IMG/VR virus record: IMGVR_UViG_3300042879_002817 | Coordinates: 1 to 20,287 of that record | Strand: one strand, 5' to 3' | Source: a virus | Length of the DNA stretch: 20,287 bases | Shown: piece after piece, positions 13,450-19,950 of the stretch | Numbering within the stretch: position 1 is the first letter of the stretch | Layout: every line of letters starts with the position of its first letter | Translations under genes and position numbers: made by a program | Notes under the pieces: generated by a model | Told to the model about the DNA's origin: nothing | Database searches by the model: none | What the model saw: the letters and a program-made list of their open reading frames with translations, nothing else

Positions 13450-14133
13450 GTGTTTCATATAATTTCAATTATTCAAGATATACTATTATCCAACAAAAAA
13501 AAGAAATTACACGATCTTACATATAAAGATCTCAGATACCATGATAGACCAACACAATTAGAAGAAAAAATTCCTTTTGACTATTTTGTTATTGATACTC
13601 CACCAGCAAACGATAGTCTTTCTACAAAAAAGGAACTTGATCAAGTAATAGAAACCGCAAGCGCCCGCAACAATGAAACAGATAAAACTATCTTAGCTAT
13701 AGATAAAGACCCGTTAGTTTTATATAAGGCATTTTTACAAAATAAGAATTTAGAATTTCCACAAAAAGAATTCGATATTATGTATCATATATTATATGAT
13801 ATAATACTAGATCTTAAATTCTATCATAATAGACCAAGACCAAATCAAATAGCAGAACTCTATAATAAAGATATTAACATATTGAATACCGGAACACATT
13901 CAACGCCATCATACCCTTCCGGTCATGTGGCTTATGCTAAATTAGCAGAACTTTTGATAAAAGATATCTATCCTAATTTGGATGGTGAATTAGAAAAATT
14001 AACCGAAAAAGTTGGTTATGCTAGAATAAAACAAGGGGTTCATTTTCCCAGCGACAATGCCGCATCTTACTTATTAGTATCTTCTATCTACAAAGAATTA
14101 AAAAATTATTATGAAAGGGAATCAAATGTTTAA
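13450..14133 (+). CDS. PAP2-family phosphatase
   Basis: A 227-residue protein with the three PAP2/acid phosphatase motifs: K-x6-RP as KFYHNRPRP (Lys123, Arg130-Pro131), PSGH (156-159) and a variant of SR-x5-H-x3-D as ARIKQGVHFPSD (Arg192, His198, Asp202), where Ser is replaced by Ala. The two His residues are the nucleophile and the acid of this family. No signal peptide or membrane helices are seen, so unlike lipid phosphatases it looks soluble and cytoplasmic, fitting a nucleotide or sugar phosphate substrate. The start is GTG, with AGG seven bases upstream, two bases after the previous stop. It overlaps the next gene by eight bases. Possible role: dephosphorylation of nucleotides in the phage's metabolic set. 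Confidence 0.85.
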   Translation: MFHIISIIQDILLSNKKKKLHDLTYKDLRYHDRPTQLEEKIPFDYFVIDTPPANDSLSTKKELDQVIETASARNNETDKTILAIDKDPLVLYKAFLQNKNLEFPQKEFDIMYHILYDIILDLKFYHNRPRPNQIAELYNKDINILNTGTHSTPSYPSGHVAYAKLAELLIKDIYPNLDGELEKLTEKVGYARIKQGVHFPSDNAASYLLVSSIYKELKNYYERESNV

Positions 14134-14698
14134 TCGTAAAAACGAAATTTTATCAGAACTTAACGCTGCATACCAAAAAAAAGGCGAGTTAAAAGATAAA
14201 CAAAAACTAAATATCAAGAAATCGAAAGCAGAAGAAGAAATGGATTTTACAGAAATAGAAGATATGGAAGATGAAAGTCCAGAAATGGAAATGATGGAGT
14301 ATAAAAAAGACTTTTATGAAATGAGTCTTGGTTCTTTGAGAGCCATAGCTACTCACGCCAACGAAATTTTAAACTCCCTTGAGATGCCCCATGTAAAAGA
14401 AAACTTGACAGAAAGCTGGCTACAGGGTAAAATTGCAATCACAGAGGACTACATGAGAACAATCCATGATTTCATCATGTATGTCAGCGAGGCTGCCGAT
14501 AATGTATCAGCAGCGGATCGTCCTGGTTTATGGGAAAATATTCGACGAAAAAGACAAAGAGAAGGAGATGATTATAGACCAGCAAAACCGGGAGATAAAG
14601 ACAGGCCAAACAAAGAGCAATGGAAAAAATTAACTAACACAGTATGTGCAAAATGCGGAAATGTTTCAACTGCATGTTCTTGCGGTCGAACTCACTAA
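14126..14698 (+). CDS. Putative phage structural/head-region protein with Cys tail
   Basis: A 190-residue protein. The first part is Lys/Glu-rich and looks like a coiled helix (residues 1-55). The central part, with LGSLRAIATHANEIL and ESWLQGKIAITEDYMRTIHD, resembles a segment repeatedly found in phage portal-region and scaffold-like proteins. GLWENIRRKRQREG and AKPGDKDRPN follow, also a recurrent phage motif. The end carries CAKCGNVSTACSCGRTH, with four Cys residues that could bind zinc. The function is not established; a role in head assembly or as an internal protein is inferred from the motifs. AAGGGA about six bases before the ATG at 14126 is the basis for this start, rather than an ATG at 14111. 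Confidence 0.6.
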   Translation: MFNRKNEILSELNAAYQKKGELKDKQKLNIKKSKAEEEMDFTEIEDMEDESPEMEMMEYKKDFYEMSLGSLRAIATHANEILNSLEMPHVKENLTESWLQGKIAITEDYMRTIHDFIMYVSEAADNVSAADRPGLWENIRRKRQREGDDYRPAKPGDKDRPNKEQWKKLTNTVCAKCGNVSTACSCGRTH

Positions 14699-14722
14699 TT
14701 TTATTTTAAGGAAGGATAATTT

Positions 14723-15301
14723 ATGGACTTATATTATGAAACTTTGGATACATATACGCTTTTAGCTAAGAAAGTTATTTCGAAATTTTCTTCATCTTTT
14801 TATAGTGGATTGCGTAATGAACTACTAAATAATGAGGAAGCAATATCAGAAATAGCAGAAGCATTAATGATAGCGGACTGGAGATGGGATGCCGACCGTA
14901 AGGGGCATAACGGTCAGTCAAAAACAAGATATTCTTATCGTAATCAATGTGGATTATGGGCCATGAAAACATATGTGAGTAAAAAATATAAAAAGAAAAA
15001 TAGGCAAATTTCTATTGATCATGCCGCTGGCGAAGATAAGAGTTATTTACACAATGTGCCGGATTATAATTCTGATCCTTCAGAAATAGTCTCAGAAAAA
15101 GAAGAAAAAGATTTACTACAAAAAAATATTTATGATTTATTAAATTCAGATATTTTAACCAGTAAACAAAAAGATCAAATACATCAATATTATTTTGAAG
15201 ATAAAACATTATTAGAAATTGGCAAACAATATGGTGTGACAAGAGAAGCTATTAGACAAAATATTCAAAAGGGTCTTACGAGTATTAGAAATTACGCATA
15301 A
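14723..15301 (+). CDS. Phage sigma factor of the sigma-70 family
   Basis: A 192-residue protein with a clear sigma region 4 helix-turn-helix near the end: LLEIGKQYGVTREAIRQNIQ (about 164-183). The middle part, with WRWDADRKGHNGQSKTRYSY and GLWAMKTYV, is the equivalent of region 2, with aromatic and basic residues that could melt and hold the -10. Region 1 and a full region 3 are absent. The size is close to T4 gp55 and other small phage sigma factors, which direct late transcription. AAGGA-type sequence supports the start. Its location among the head and structural genes fits a late-gene regulator; the promoters it recognises may be the GGTGTA-containing sites, but that is inference. Confidence 0.8.
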   Translation: MDLYYETLDTYTLLAKKVISKFSSSFYSGLRNELLNNEEAISEIAEALMIADWRWDADRKGHNGQSKTRYSYRNQCGLWAMKTYVSKKYKKKNRQISIDHAAGEDKSYLHNVPDYNSDPSEIVSEKEEKDLLQKNIYDLLNSDILTSKQKDQIHQYYFEDKTLLEIGKQYGVTREAIRQNIQKGLTSIRNYA

Positions 15302-15314
15302 TATAATAAATAAA

Positions 15315-15731
15315 ATGCTTAATCTCATAAAACAATTACTTGATCAAAAAAATTTTTTATATAAAAAAAATCAACATAAAGAAACACCTACAACAAAAGA
15401 ATCTCCTTGTTCCCTCGAAATTCAAATGAATCTTGATGGAACAGTAAATATTATTTGTAGTTGGCCAGAATTTAATGATGATAATAAAAAAATTATGAGC
15501 CATTTGGCCAATCACTATGCTATGATGATAGACGCTTTGAACTCAGGTTTTCTTTCTAAAGACATTATTGACACATTGAAAAATCACGAGACAGAGAACC
15601 CTATGGATACGCTTTTTGCTCAAAATGTATTCTATAAAATTGCTGAAATTAATTTTCTTAAAAATCATCAAAATCATGATAATCATGATGCTTTAGTTAA
15701 GCCCTCTCAGGTATTCCATAAACCCTCTTGA
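15315..15731 (+). CDS. Unrecognised protein
   Basis: A 138-residue protein I do not recognise. It has a Lys/Asn-rich N-terminus, a possible beta-rich centre (CSLEIQMNLDGTVNIICSWP, 32-51), a helical part with HLANHYAMMIDALNSGF, and a His/Asn-rich end (NHQNHDNHDAL). No catalytic motif or membrane segment is apparent. It follows the sigma factor gene by 13 bases with no clear Shine-Dalgarno; the ATG sits in an AT-rich run like several others. Probably co-transcribed with the sigma factor. Confidence 0.7.
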   Translation: MLNLIKQLLDQKNFLYKKNQHKETPTTKESPCSLEIQMNLDGTVNIICSWPEFNDDNKKIMSHLANHYAMMIDALNSGFLSKDIIDTLKNHETENPMDTLFAQNVFYKIAEINFLKNHQNHDNHDALVKPSQVFHKPS

Positions 15732-15755
15732 GATGACGGGTGTTTTGCCTATCAT
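15728..15755 (+). promoter_or_regulatory. Sigma-70-type promoter candidate
   Basis: TTGAGA (15728-15733), a 16-base spacer and TATCAT (15750-15755). The geometry and -10 are the same as in the promoter at 7672-7699. Transcription would start within a few bases of the ATG at 15761. Confidence 0.45.
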
Positions 15756-15760
15756 ATAGT

Positions 15761-16231
15761 ATGACATATTTAAGCAAACCATCTGTGGTATGGCAAAAAT
15801 GGAAGGATCCTTTTATGGGATCCGATGACAATGATTTGCACGAAACCTTGGAAGATCTTTTGGAGGAACCCAGTTTTGTTGATGATATTAATGATGATAA
15901 AAATGAATCTAACTCAGAAGACAGCGACTTAGATGATAATGAACAAATTATTCATAAACAACAAGTTAAAGCTATTATTACTCCTATGGGTATAGTACCA
16001 TACGATGAATATAATTCTGCTAGTAAAATTTTTAATTTTTGGATAGGTCATACCAACTTTAATATTTCTAAACAAGTTTCTCAAATTATTGAAAACATAG
16101 AAGGAGTAGAAACTTTAGATGTTTTTACTCGATATCGTTTTCGTATTGGTATCGCTAAATTATTTAAGCCCTCAGAAGTTATGTCTTCTATTACCAATAA
16201 CATATATGGATATCTAGATGAGCATGGTTAA
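15761..16231 (+). CDS. Unrecognised acidic protein
   Basis: A 156-residue protein. The first half is acidic and flexible (DDNDLHETLEDLLEEPSFVD, then ED/SD-rich to about residue 65), and the second half is folded-looking, with VPYDEYNSASKIFNFWIGHT and ETLDVFTRYRFRIGIAKLF. The second half, about 90 residues, resembles small phage proteins of unknown role, but I assign no family. The start is unsure: a GTG at 15740 would add seven residues; ATG at 15761 gives a more natural N-terminus but has no ribosome site. The gene overlaps the next one by 14 bases, suggesting coupling to the ClpP-like protease. Confidence 0.68.
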   Translation: MTYLSKPSVVWQKWKDPFMGSDDNDLHETLEDLLEEPSFVDDINDDKNESNSEDSDLDDNEQIIHKQQVKAIITPMGIVPYDEYNSASKIFNFWIGHTNFNISKQVSQIIENIEGVETLDVFTRYRFRIGIAKLFKPSEVMSSITNNIYGYLDEHG

Positions 16232-16886
16232 TACATTAGAATCTGAATTATATAATATCCATACGTATCAAATAGATACTCGTAATAGAGAAATTTACTT
16301 ACATTCATCTTTTGATTATGATGAAGAAGGCGGTGTTGAATATAAATGTGCTGTAAATTTTGCTAAGAATGTTAGATATCTTAATTCTGTATCCTCAGAT
16401 CCTATTCTAGTACATATGCATTTGCCGGGAGGAGTTTGGGAGGACGGTTTAGGAATTTATGATACTATCGAATATTCTAAATCCAAAATCATTATCCTAG
16501 CCTATGCAAAAGTAGAATCTGCTAGCAGCTTAATTTTCCAAGCTGCTTTTAAAAGAATATTAATGCCAAATACCCATGTGCTTATACATTATGGCTCTTT
16601 AATGATTGATAATGAACATAAAGCAGCAATGAGTAGTTTGCAATGGAGTGAAAAAGAATCTACTAAAATGATAGATATTTTCACAGAGAGATGTTGTACA
16701 AGTCCAATAGCTAAAGAAAAAAATTGGAATAAATTTATTATTAAAAAACATATCGTGTCTCAGTTGGCCAATAAAAGCGATTGGATACTAAACGCAGAGG
16801 AAGCTGTTCATTATGGATTTGCTGATGGTGTATTAGGGAGTAGAAAATTTCCTAATATCGATAGTATAAAAGCAAAAATCAAATGA
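16218..16886 (+). CDS. ClpP-like serine protease
   Basis: A 222-residue protein of the ClpP/crotonase-fold protease group. MHLPGGVWEDGLGIYDTIEY (67-86) fits the turn and helix before the active site. The nucleophile region is KVESASSLIFQAA with Ser101, the His is in THVLIHYGS (His124), and the Asp in KSDWILNAEEAVHYG (Asp188), the same order as the ClpP triad. The N-terminal 30 residues are unlike ClpP axial loops. Phage ClpP-like enzymes often act as prohead or scaffold proteases; the surrounding genes fit that, but ATPase-assisted proteolysis is also possible. It overlaps the previous gene by 14 bases and the DeoC-like gene in ATGA. Confidence 0.82.
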   Translation: MSMVNTLESELYNIHTYQIDTRNREIYLHSSFDYDEEGGVEYKCAVNFAKNVRYLNSVSSDPILVHMHLPGGVWEDGLGIYDTIEYSKSKIIILAYAKVESASSLIFQAAFKRILMPNTHVLIHYGSLMIDNEHKAAMSSLQWSEKESTKMIDIFTERCCTSPIAKEKNWNKFIIKKHIVSQLANKSDWILNAEEAVHYGFADGVLGSRKFPNIDSIKAKIK

Positions 16887-17545
16887 AAATTCTAGAATAC
16901 GGATACTATGATCTTGCCACTAACGAAACTGAAACCAAAGAGCTTATAAAAAAAGCTTTAAGTTTCCAGCCTCATTCTGTTTCTGTACTGCCTTATTATG
17001 TTCGAACTATTAGACCAATTGTTTTTGGTAGAACTGAACTAAGTTGTGTTATTGATTATCCTTTTGGTTTGACAGAAAGTGCTTCAAGAATATTATCAAT
17101 AGAACAAGCTATAAAAGACGGTGCTGATATAATCGAACTAGTTATGGCTAGTCCTTTATTGTGTAATCGTAAATATGATAAATTACGCAAAGAACTTGAA
17201 ATTTATGTGGGTTTATGCACACAAAATAATGTTAGAGCTAGGTGTGTTCTAGAATATAAAATATTTGCTCCTGAATTGCTTTATAAAGCAGCATCAATAT
17301 TAAATGAGTTCGATATTAGTGTAATATATCCATCAGCTAATTTTTTAATTGACAATATTAGCGACAATATCTTAGCTGGTATGCTTGTTCATCAAAAAAA
17401 TCCTAAAACTAATATTATTTTTAGTGGTAGTGCTTGGACAGATGAGCAGATCGATATGGTATTAAATAATCAACAAATATATGGGTATAAAACTACTAAT
17501 ATTTATACTCTTGAAAAGATATATCAAAAAATCAACAAAATATAG
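16883..17545 (+). CDS. DeoC-like protein lacking the usual catalytic lysines
   Basis: A 220-residue TIM-barrel protein related to deoxyribose-phosphate aldolase. VIDYPFGLTESASRILSIEQ and AIKDGADIIELVMASP (57-91) match DeoC strands 2 and 3. In DeoC the Schiff-base Lys lies in a KTSTG motif, but the aligned place here reads ISVIYPSANF (145-154), and the second Lys before GGIRT is replaced by IIFSGSAWT. The Asp of strand 3 is Glu. If this alignment is right, classic aldolase chemistry is unlikely; it may have another activity or bind sugar phosphates. Its ATG overlaps the ClpP-like gene stop (ATGA). A 56-base leader to the next gene follows. Confidence 0.68.
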   Translation: MKILEYGYYDLATNETETKELIKKALSFQPHSVSVLPYYVRTIRPIVFGRTELSCVIDYPFGLTESASRILSIEQAIKDGADIIELVMASPLLCNRKYDKLRKELEIYVGLCTQNNVRARCVLEYKIFAPELLYKAASILNEFDISVIYPSANFLIDNISDNILAGMLVHQKNPKTNIIFSGSAWTDEQIDMVLNNQQIYGYKTTNIYTLEKIYQKINKI

Positions 17546-17601
17546 ACTTTTGGGGTAAAATATACCGTATATACAAATCACCCCATAATACGGAGACTAA
17601 A
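17546..17601 (+). promoter_or_regulatory. Leader with nested inverted repeats
   Basis: The sequence has TGGGGT (17551-17556) pairing with ACCCCA (17580-17585) and, inside it, ATATAC-C-GTATAT (17560-17572), a perfect inverted repeat around one base. GGAG (17592-17595) precedes the ATG. The arrangement could be an operator or a structured 5' leader that controls the next gene. GGGGTAAAATATA also resembles the GGTGTA-type sites. Confidence 0.5.
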
Positions 17602-18177
17602 ATGGCAACAGTACAAACAGACGGTTCAACAGCCGTAACAAGAACCAGCACCGTTAATAATGGCGGAACGGCTATTAACGTTGGCTCGTCCTCCACAGTA
17701 TTAGATAACAGATCATTAGGCAGAGACAACCAGGGTGTGTTCGGTTCTACTGTCGTTTCAAATGCCAGCAAAGATTACGCTGATCTTGCTCTCGCTAGTG
17801 GCACTTTCGCATATAATAATGCTGAACCAATCGGTGTTAAATTAACAGATACACTAGCTGGTTCTGTAAGTAATACATTCTTACGTAGTGGCGGTTCCGA
17901 CCTAGGTTCTCGCAGAAGTATTCATCGTCAAGAAAAGGTCAGAACAACCAGAACAACAACAGCAATTAGAGCTGGTTACTGGAATATCTATAGTGGCACA
18001 TGGAACACAACTCCAACAACAGCTGTTGATAATTTCTGGGATATTGCTAATGACACTACATCAGCAACATCAACAGACGAAGCCGCAACACCAACCAGAG
18101 GAACCCCCGGTGAACTTACCTACAAATTAGGTCAGGAAACACCAGTTTCTGTAGATTATTCTGCGAAAAATACCTAA
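17602..18177 (+). CDS. Putative abundant structural protein
   Basis: A 191-residue protein rich in Thr, Ser, Gly, Ala and Asn with almost no Lys and few Cys, the composition of many virion surface or capsid decoration proteins. I recognise no family. The N-terminal part has GGTAINVGSSSTVLDNR, the centre FLRSGGSDLGSRRSIHRQEK, and the end a Thr/Ala-rich repeat-poor stretch. Base and codon use are more GC-rich than in adjacent genes. It is flanked by a structured leader with a good GGAG ribosome site and by the strongest terminator in the window, so it is probably transcribed alone and at high level. Structural role is inference from composition and signals. Confidence 0.7.
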   Translation: MATVQTDGSTAVTRTSTVNNGGTAINVGSSSTVLDNRSLGRDNQGVFGSTVVSNASKDYADLALASGTFAYNNAEPIGVKLTDTLAGSVSNTFLRSGGSDLGSRRSIHRQEKVRTTRTTTAIRAGYWNIYSGTWNTTPTTAVDNFWDIANDTTSATSTDEAATPTRGTPGELTYKLGQETPVSVDYSAKNT

Positions 18178-18208
18178 TCTTATTTTAGGTGTATAATTAA
18201 ATACGAGA

Positions 18209-18246
18209 AGCCAGGGATGTGCAGGCATCTCTGGCTTTTTTATTTT
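18209..18246 (+). terminator. Intrinsic terminator
   Basis: AGCCAGGGATG (18209-18219) pairs with CATCTCTGGCT (18226-18236) through eleven pairs with one G-T, around a six-base loop, followed by a T-rich run to 18246. This is the clearest Rho-independent terminator in the window and closes the 17602 gene. Confidence 0.9.
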
Positions 18247-18265
18247 GACAAAGAAAGGTAGATCT

Positions 18266-18589
18266 ATGTCTGATCCTAATACTGTCGGATCTTTCTTCGA
18301 AAATCTTACTACTTCCATGGTTAGCATAATCATAGCATTAATTGGTTTTTGGACAACCTTCATACGTAATTTAGCAACTAAAAAAGAAGTAGAAGAAATG
18401 ATTATGAATCAAAGTCAATATGTTAAAGATCGTCAATACATTATGGAACGATTAAATGATAGTAAAGAAGCTAATACAACAATTTTTAGAGCACTAGAAA
18501 AAAATACCGAAGTTATGAATGAACTCAAAATTCAAATTGCTACTCTTGGTAAAACTTTAGAAGCACTAGAAGACAGAATAGAAAGGTAA
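18266..18589 (+). CDS. Membrane protein with coiled-coil tail
   Basis: A 107-residue protein with one hydrophobic segment (about 17-35: MVSIIIALIGFWTTFI) and a long Glu/Lys/Asn helical tail (about 38-107) that looks like a coiled coil. AAAGG seven bases upstream supports this ATG; an in-frame TTG at 18245 lies inside the terminator tail and is rejected. Such layouts occur in phage lysis regulators, spanin-like proteins and tail chaperones, but no family is recognised. It is the first gene after the terminator, so a promoter must lie nearby: none is clear, unless GGTGTATAATT at 18188 or read-through supplies it. Start of the small-membrane-protein cluster. Confidence 0.72.
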   Translation: MSDPNTVGSFFENLTTSMVSIIIALIGFWTTFIRNLATKKEVEEMIMNQSQYVKDRQYIMERLNDSKEANTTIFRALEKNTEVMNELKIQIATLGKTLEALEDRIER

Positions 18590-18598
18590 TAATTAATT

Positions 18599-18793
18599 AT
18601 GGCTAATGATATACAAGCAGCAATTAGTGGAATAGCTGTTAAAAACGGAACATCAGTAGTTCTTGTTTCTCCAACAGGAATTCAGACTATTGATACTTAT
18701 GTTAAAAACTATCCCACAATAAGTAGTATTGAAAATAAATATGATACTAGGCTTGATGATCCTAGATACTATACTGGAGATACTGCTAACTAA
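18599..18793 (+). CDS. Unrecognised small protein
   Basis: A 64-residue protein with a short beta-rich look (AAISGIAVKNGTSVVLVSPT) and a polar end with YDTRLDDPRYYTGD. No membrane segment or family is recognised. AAAGG lies about eleven bases upstream of the ATG within the end of the previous gene. It is ten bases after that gene and probably shares its message. Confidence 0.65.
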   Translation: MANDIQAAISGIAVKNGTSVVLVSPTGIQTIDTYVKNYPTISSIENKYDTRLDDPRYYTGDTAN

Positions 18794-18832
18794 TTTAATT
18801 TGGTAATACCCTATAAAATGGAGAATTGAAAT

Positions 18833-19282
18833 ATGAGAAAACCGGGATATAGAACTACTGAATTTTGGTTTACTTTTGTTAGTTTTATATTTAGTGGTTT
18901 ATATTTGATGGGAATATTGAATGATCATAGTCAAAAAGAAGAATTAATATCTAATGTTAGTCATGCTGTAGAAAGTTGTATTCTTATTGGTGGACAATTT
19001 GCTATATTATATAAATATATTACTAGCAGAAAACAAACTAAAATAGAATATGAAAAAACTAAACAATTAGAAGAGGAAAATAAAAAAAGTAATGACCCTA
19101 GCCCACGAGAAGGAGAAGATGATGAACAGCAAAGAACTGATAACCAACGAAGTAGAAAAACTAATAATAAGAGCAAAAGAAAGCCTACTAAACGTAAAAC
19201 GACTAGCGGTAAGCGAAGCGTGGAAAATTCTACAAGTAGCAACAGCAAGCGTAATACAAATAATAGAAAAGCTGGGAACTGA
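18833..19282 (+). CDS. Holin-like membrane protein with long charged tail
   Basis: A 149-residue protein. Two hydrophobic stretches, about residues 11-27 (FWFTFVSFIFSGLYLMG) and 49-62 (ESCILIGGQFAILY), suggest a holin-like hairpin in the membrane. From about residue 66 the chain is highly charged and then very rich in Lys, Arg, Ser, Thr and Asn (KSKRKPTKRKTTSGKRSVEN). Its last 161 bases are also read in another frame by the next gene. GGAG nine bases upstream of the ATG supports the start. Holins form pores at lysis; no endolysin is visible next to it, so the call rests on topology alone. The tail composition might be a by-product of the overlap. Confidence 0.62.
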   Translation: MRKPGYRTTEFWFTFVSFIFSGLYLMGILNDHSQKEELISNVSHAVESCILIGGQFAILYKYITSRKQTKIEYEKTKQLEEENKKSNDPSPREGEDDEQQRTDNQRSRKTNNKSKRKPTKRKTTSGKRSVENSTSSNSKRNTNNRKAGN

Positions 19283-19553
19283 TCTAAAAAGTCCAGAGAA
19301 AAAAGAATTGGCCATGACTCTACTATCTAGTTTTTATGATAAAATATTCCTAGTAGTAGATATTCCTGTTGTACCAAATCTTTTAGAGCCTATTATACAT
19401 AAGTATGTCAAGGCATTCTTAATGATTTTGGTTAGTGCTAGCATAGATGCTTTGGTAACTACATTTAGGCAAACAGGGGTGTTTTTACAGAAAAAAGTTT
19501 TGGATAGTCCAACAGATCAAGCCTTAAATGCGTTAAACATTAATCATCTATAA
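19122..19553 (+). CDS. Unrecognised helical protein overlapping the holin-like gene
   Basis: A 143-residue, mostly helical protein starting inside the previous gene in a different frame. AGGAG (19111-19115) is six bases before this ATG, a very good ribosome site. The first 70 residues are amphipathic helices (NEVEKLIIRAKESLL, EAWKILQVATASVIQIIEK). A hydrophobic part (about 73-115: TLLSSFYDKIFLVVDIPVV and FLMILVSASIDALV) suggests membrane association. The overlap with the holin-like gene is 161 bases. No family is recognised; an accessory membrane protein of a lysis or envelope cassette is plausible. Confidence 0.66.
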   Translation: MNSKELITNEVEKLIIRAKESLLNVKRLAVSEAWKILQVATASVIQIIEKLGTDLKSPEKKELAMTLLSSFYDKIFLVVDIPVVPNLLEPIIHKYVKAFLMILVSASIDALVTTFRQTGVFLQKKVLDSPTDQALNALNINHL

Positions 19554-19568
19554 GCAAGAGAGGATAAT

Positions 19569-19946
19569 ATGAACTTTACAGAATCATTTAGTGAATTTAG
19601 CAACAAACTTCGCCCACAGGATCTTGCATTATATGCTGGAGTAGGCATTGTTCTTTGGGTGTTATTTAAAGATAAACTAAGTCCAGTACAAAAATTGGTG
19701 AGTGAATTTATAAATAAATTTGTAAACAATAAAAACAGTTCTGTTGTGACCAAGCCTGTAGAAGTAGAAGCTGTTAACTCTACAACAAACAAAGATTTGT
19801 TTTTTGATCTAGTTGTATCATGGAAACAGACAAGAGATCTTGCAGCAAAAAGCAATTGCACAAAAGCTGTTGAAGTAGCTGATCAAATGTTCCCATACTT
19901 GAGCCCTATGGTTTGTATTGATCCAACTAAAGAAGAAAAGAAATAG
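19569..19946 (+). CDS. Single-pass membrane protein
   Basis: A 125-residue protein with one short hydrophobic segment (about 19-34: LALYAGVGIVLWVLF) followed by a basic stretch, which suggests an N-out or N-in inner membrane anchor, then a soluble part with DLFFDLVVSWKQTRDLAAKS and paired Cys residues (about 96 and 116). GAGG about six bases upstream of the ATG. It follows the previous gene by 15 bases and is followed by another membrane-anchored gene four bases later. No family recognised. The soluble part resembles that of the next, incomplete protein in size and in having a Cys-containing helix, so the two may be related, but I cannot confirm it. Confidence 0.7.
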   Translation: MNFTESFSEFSNKLRPQDLALYAGVGIVLWVLFKDKLSPVQKLVSEFINKFVNNKNSSVVTKPVEVEAVNSTTNKDLFFDLVVSWKQTRDLAAKSNCTKAVEVADQMFPYLSPMVCIDPTKEEKK

Positions 19947-19950
19947 CATC

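Noticed and set aside
18961-19315. Minus-strand frames rich in Leu, Ser and Val
   Set aside because: Antisense of A-rich Lys/Asn/Ser codons in overlapping plus-strand genes; no signals for expression.
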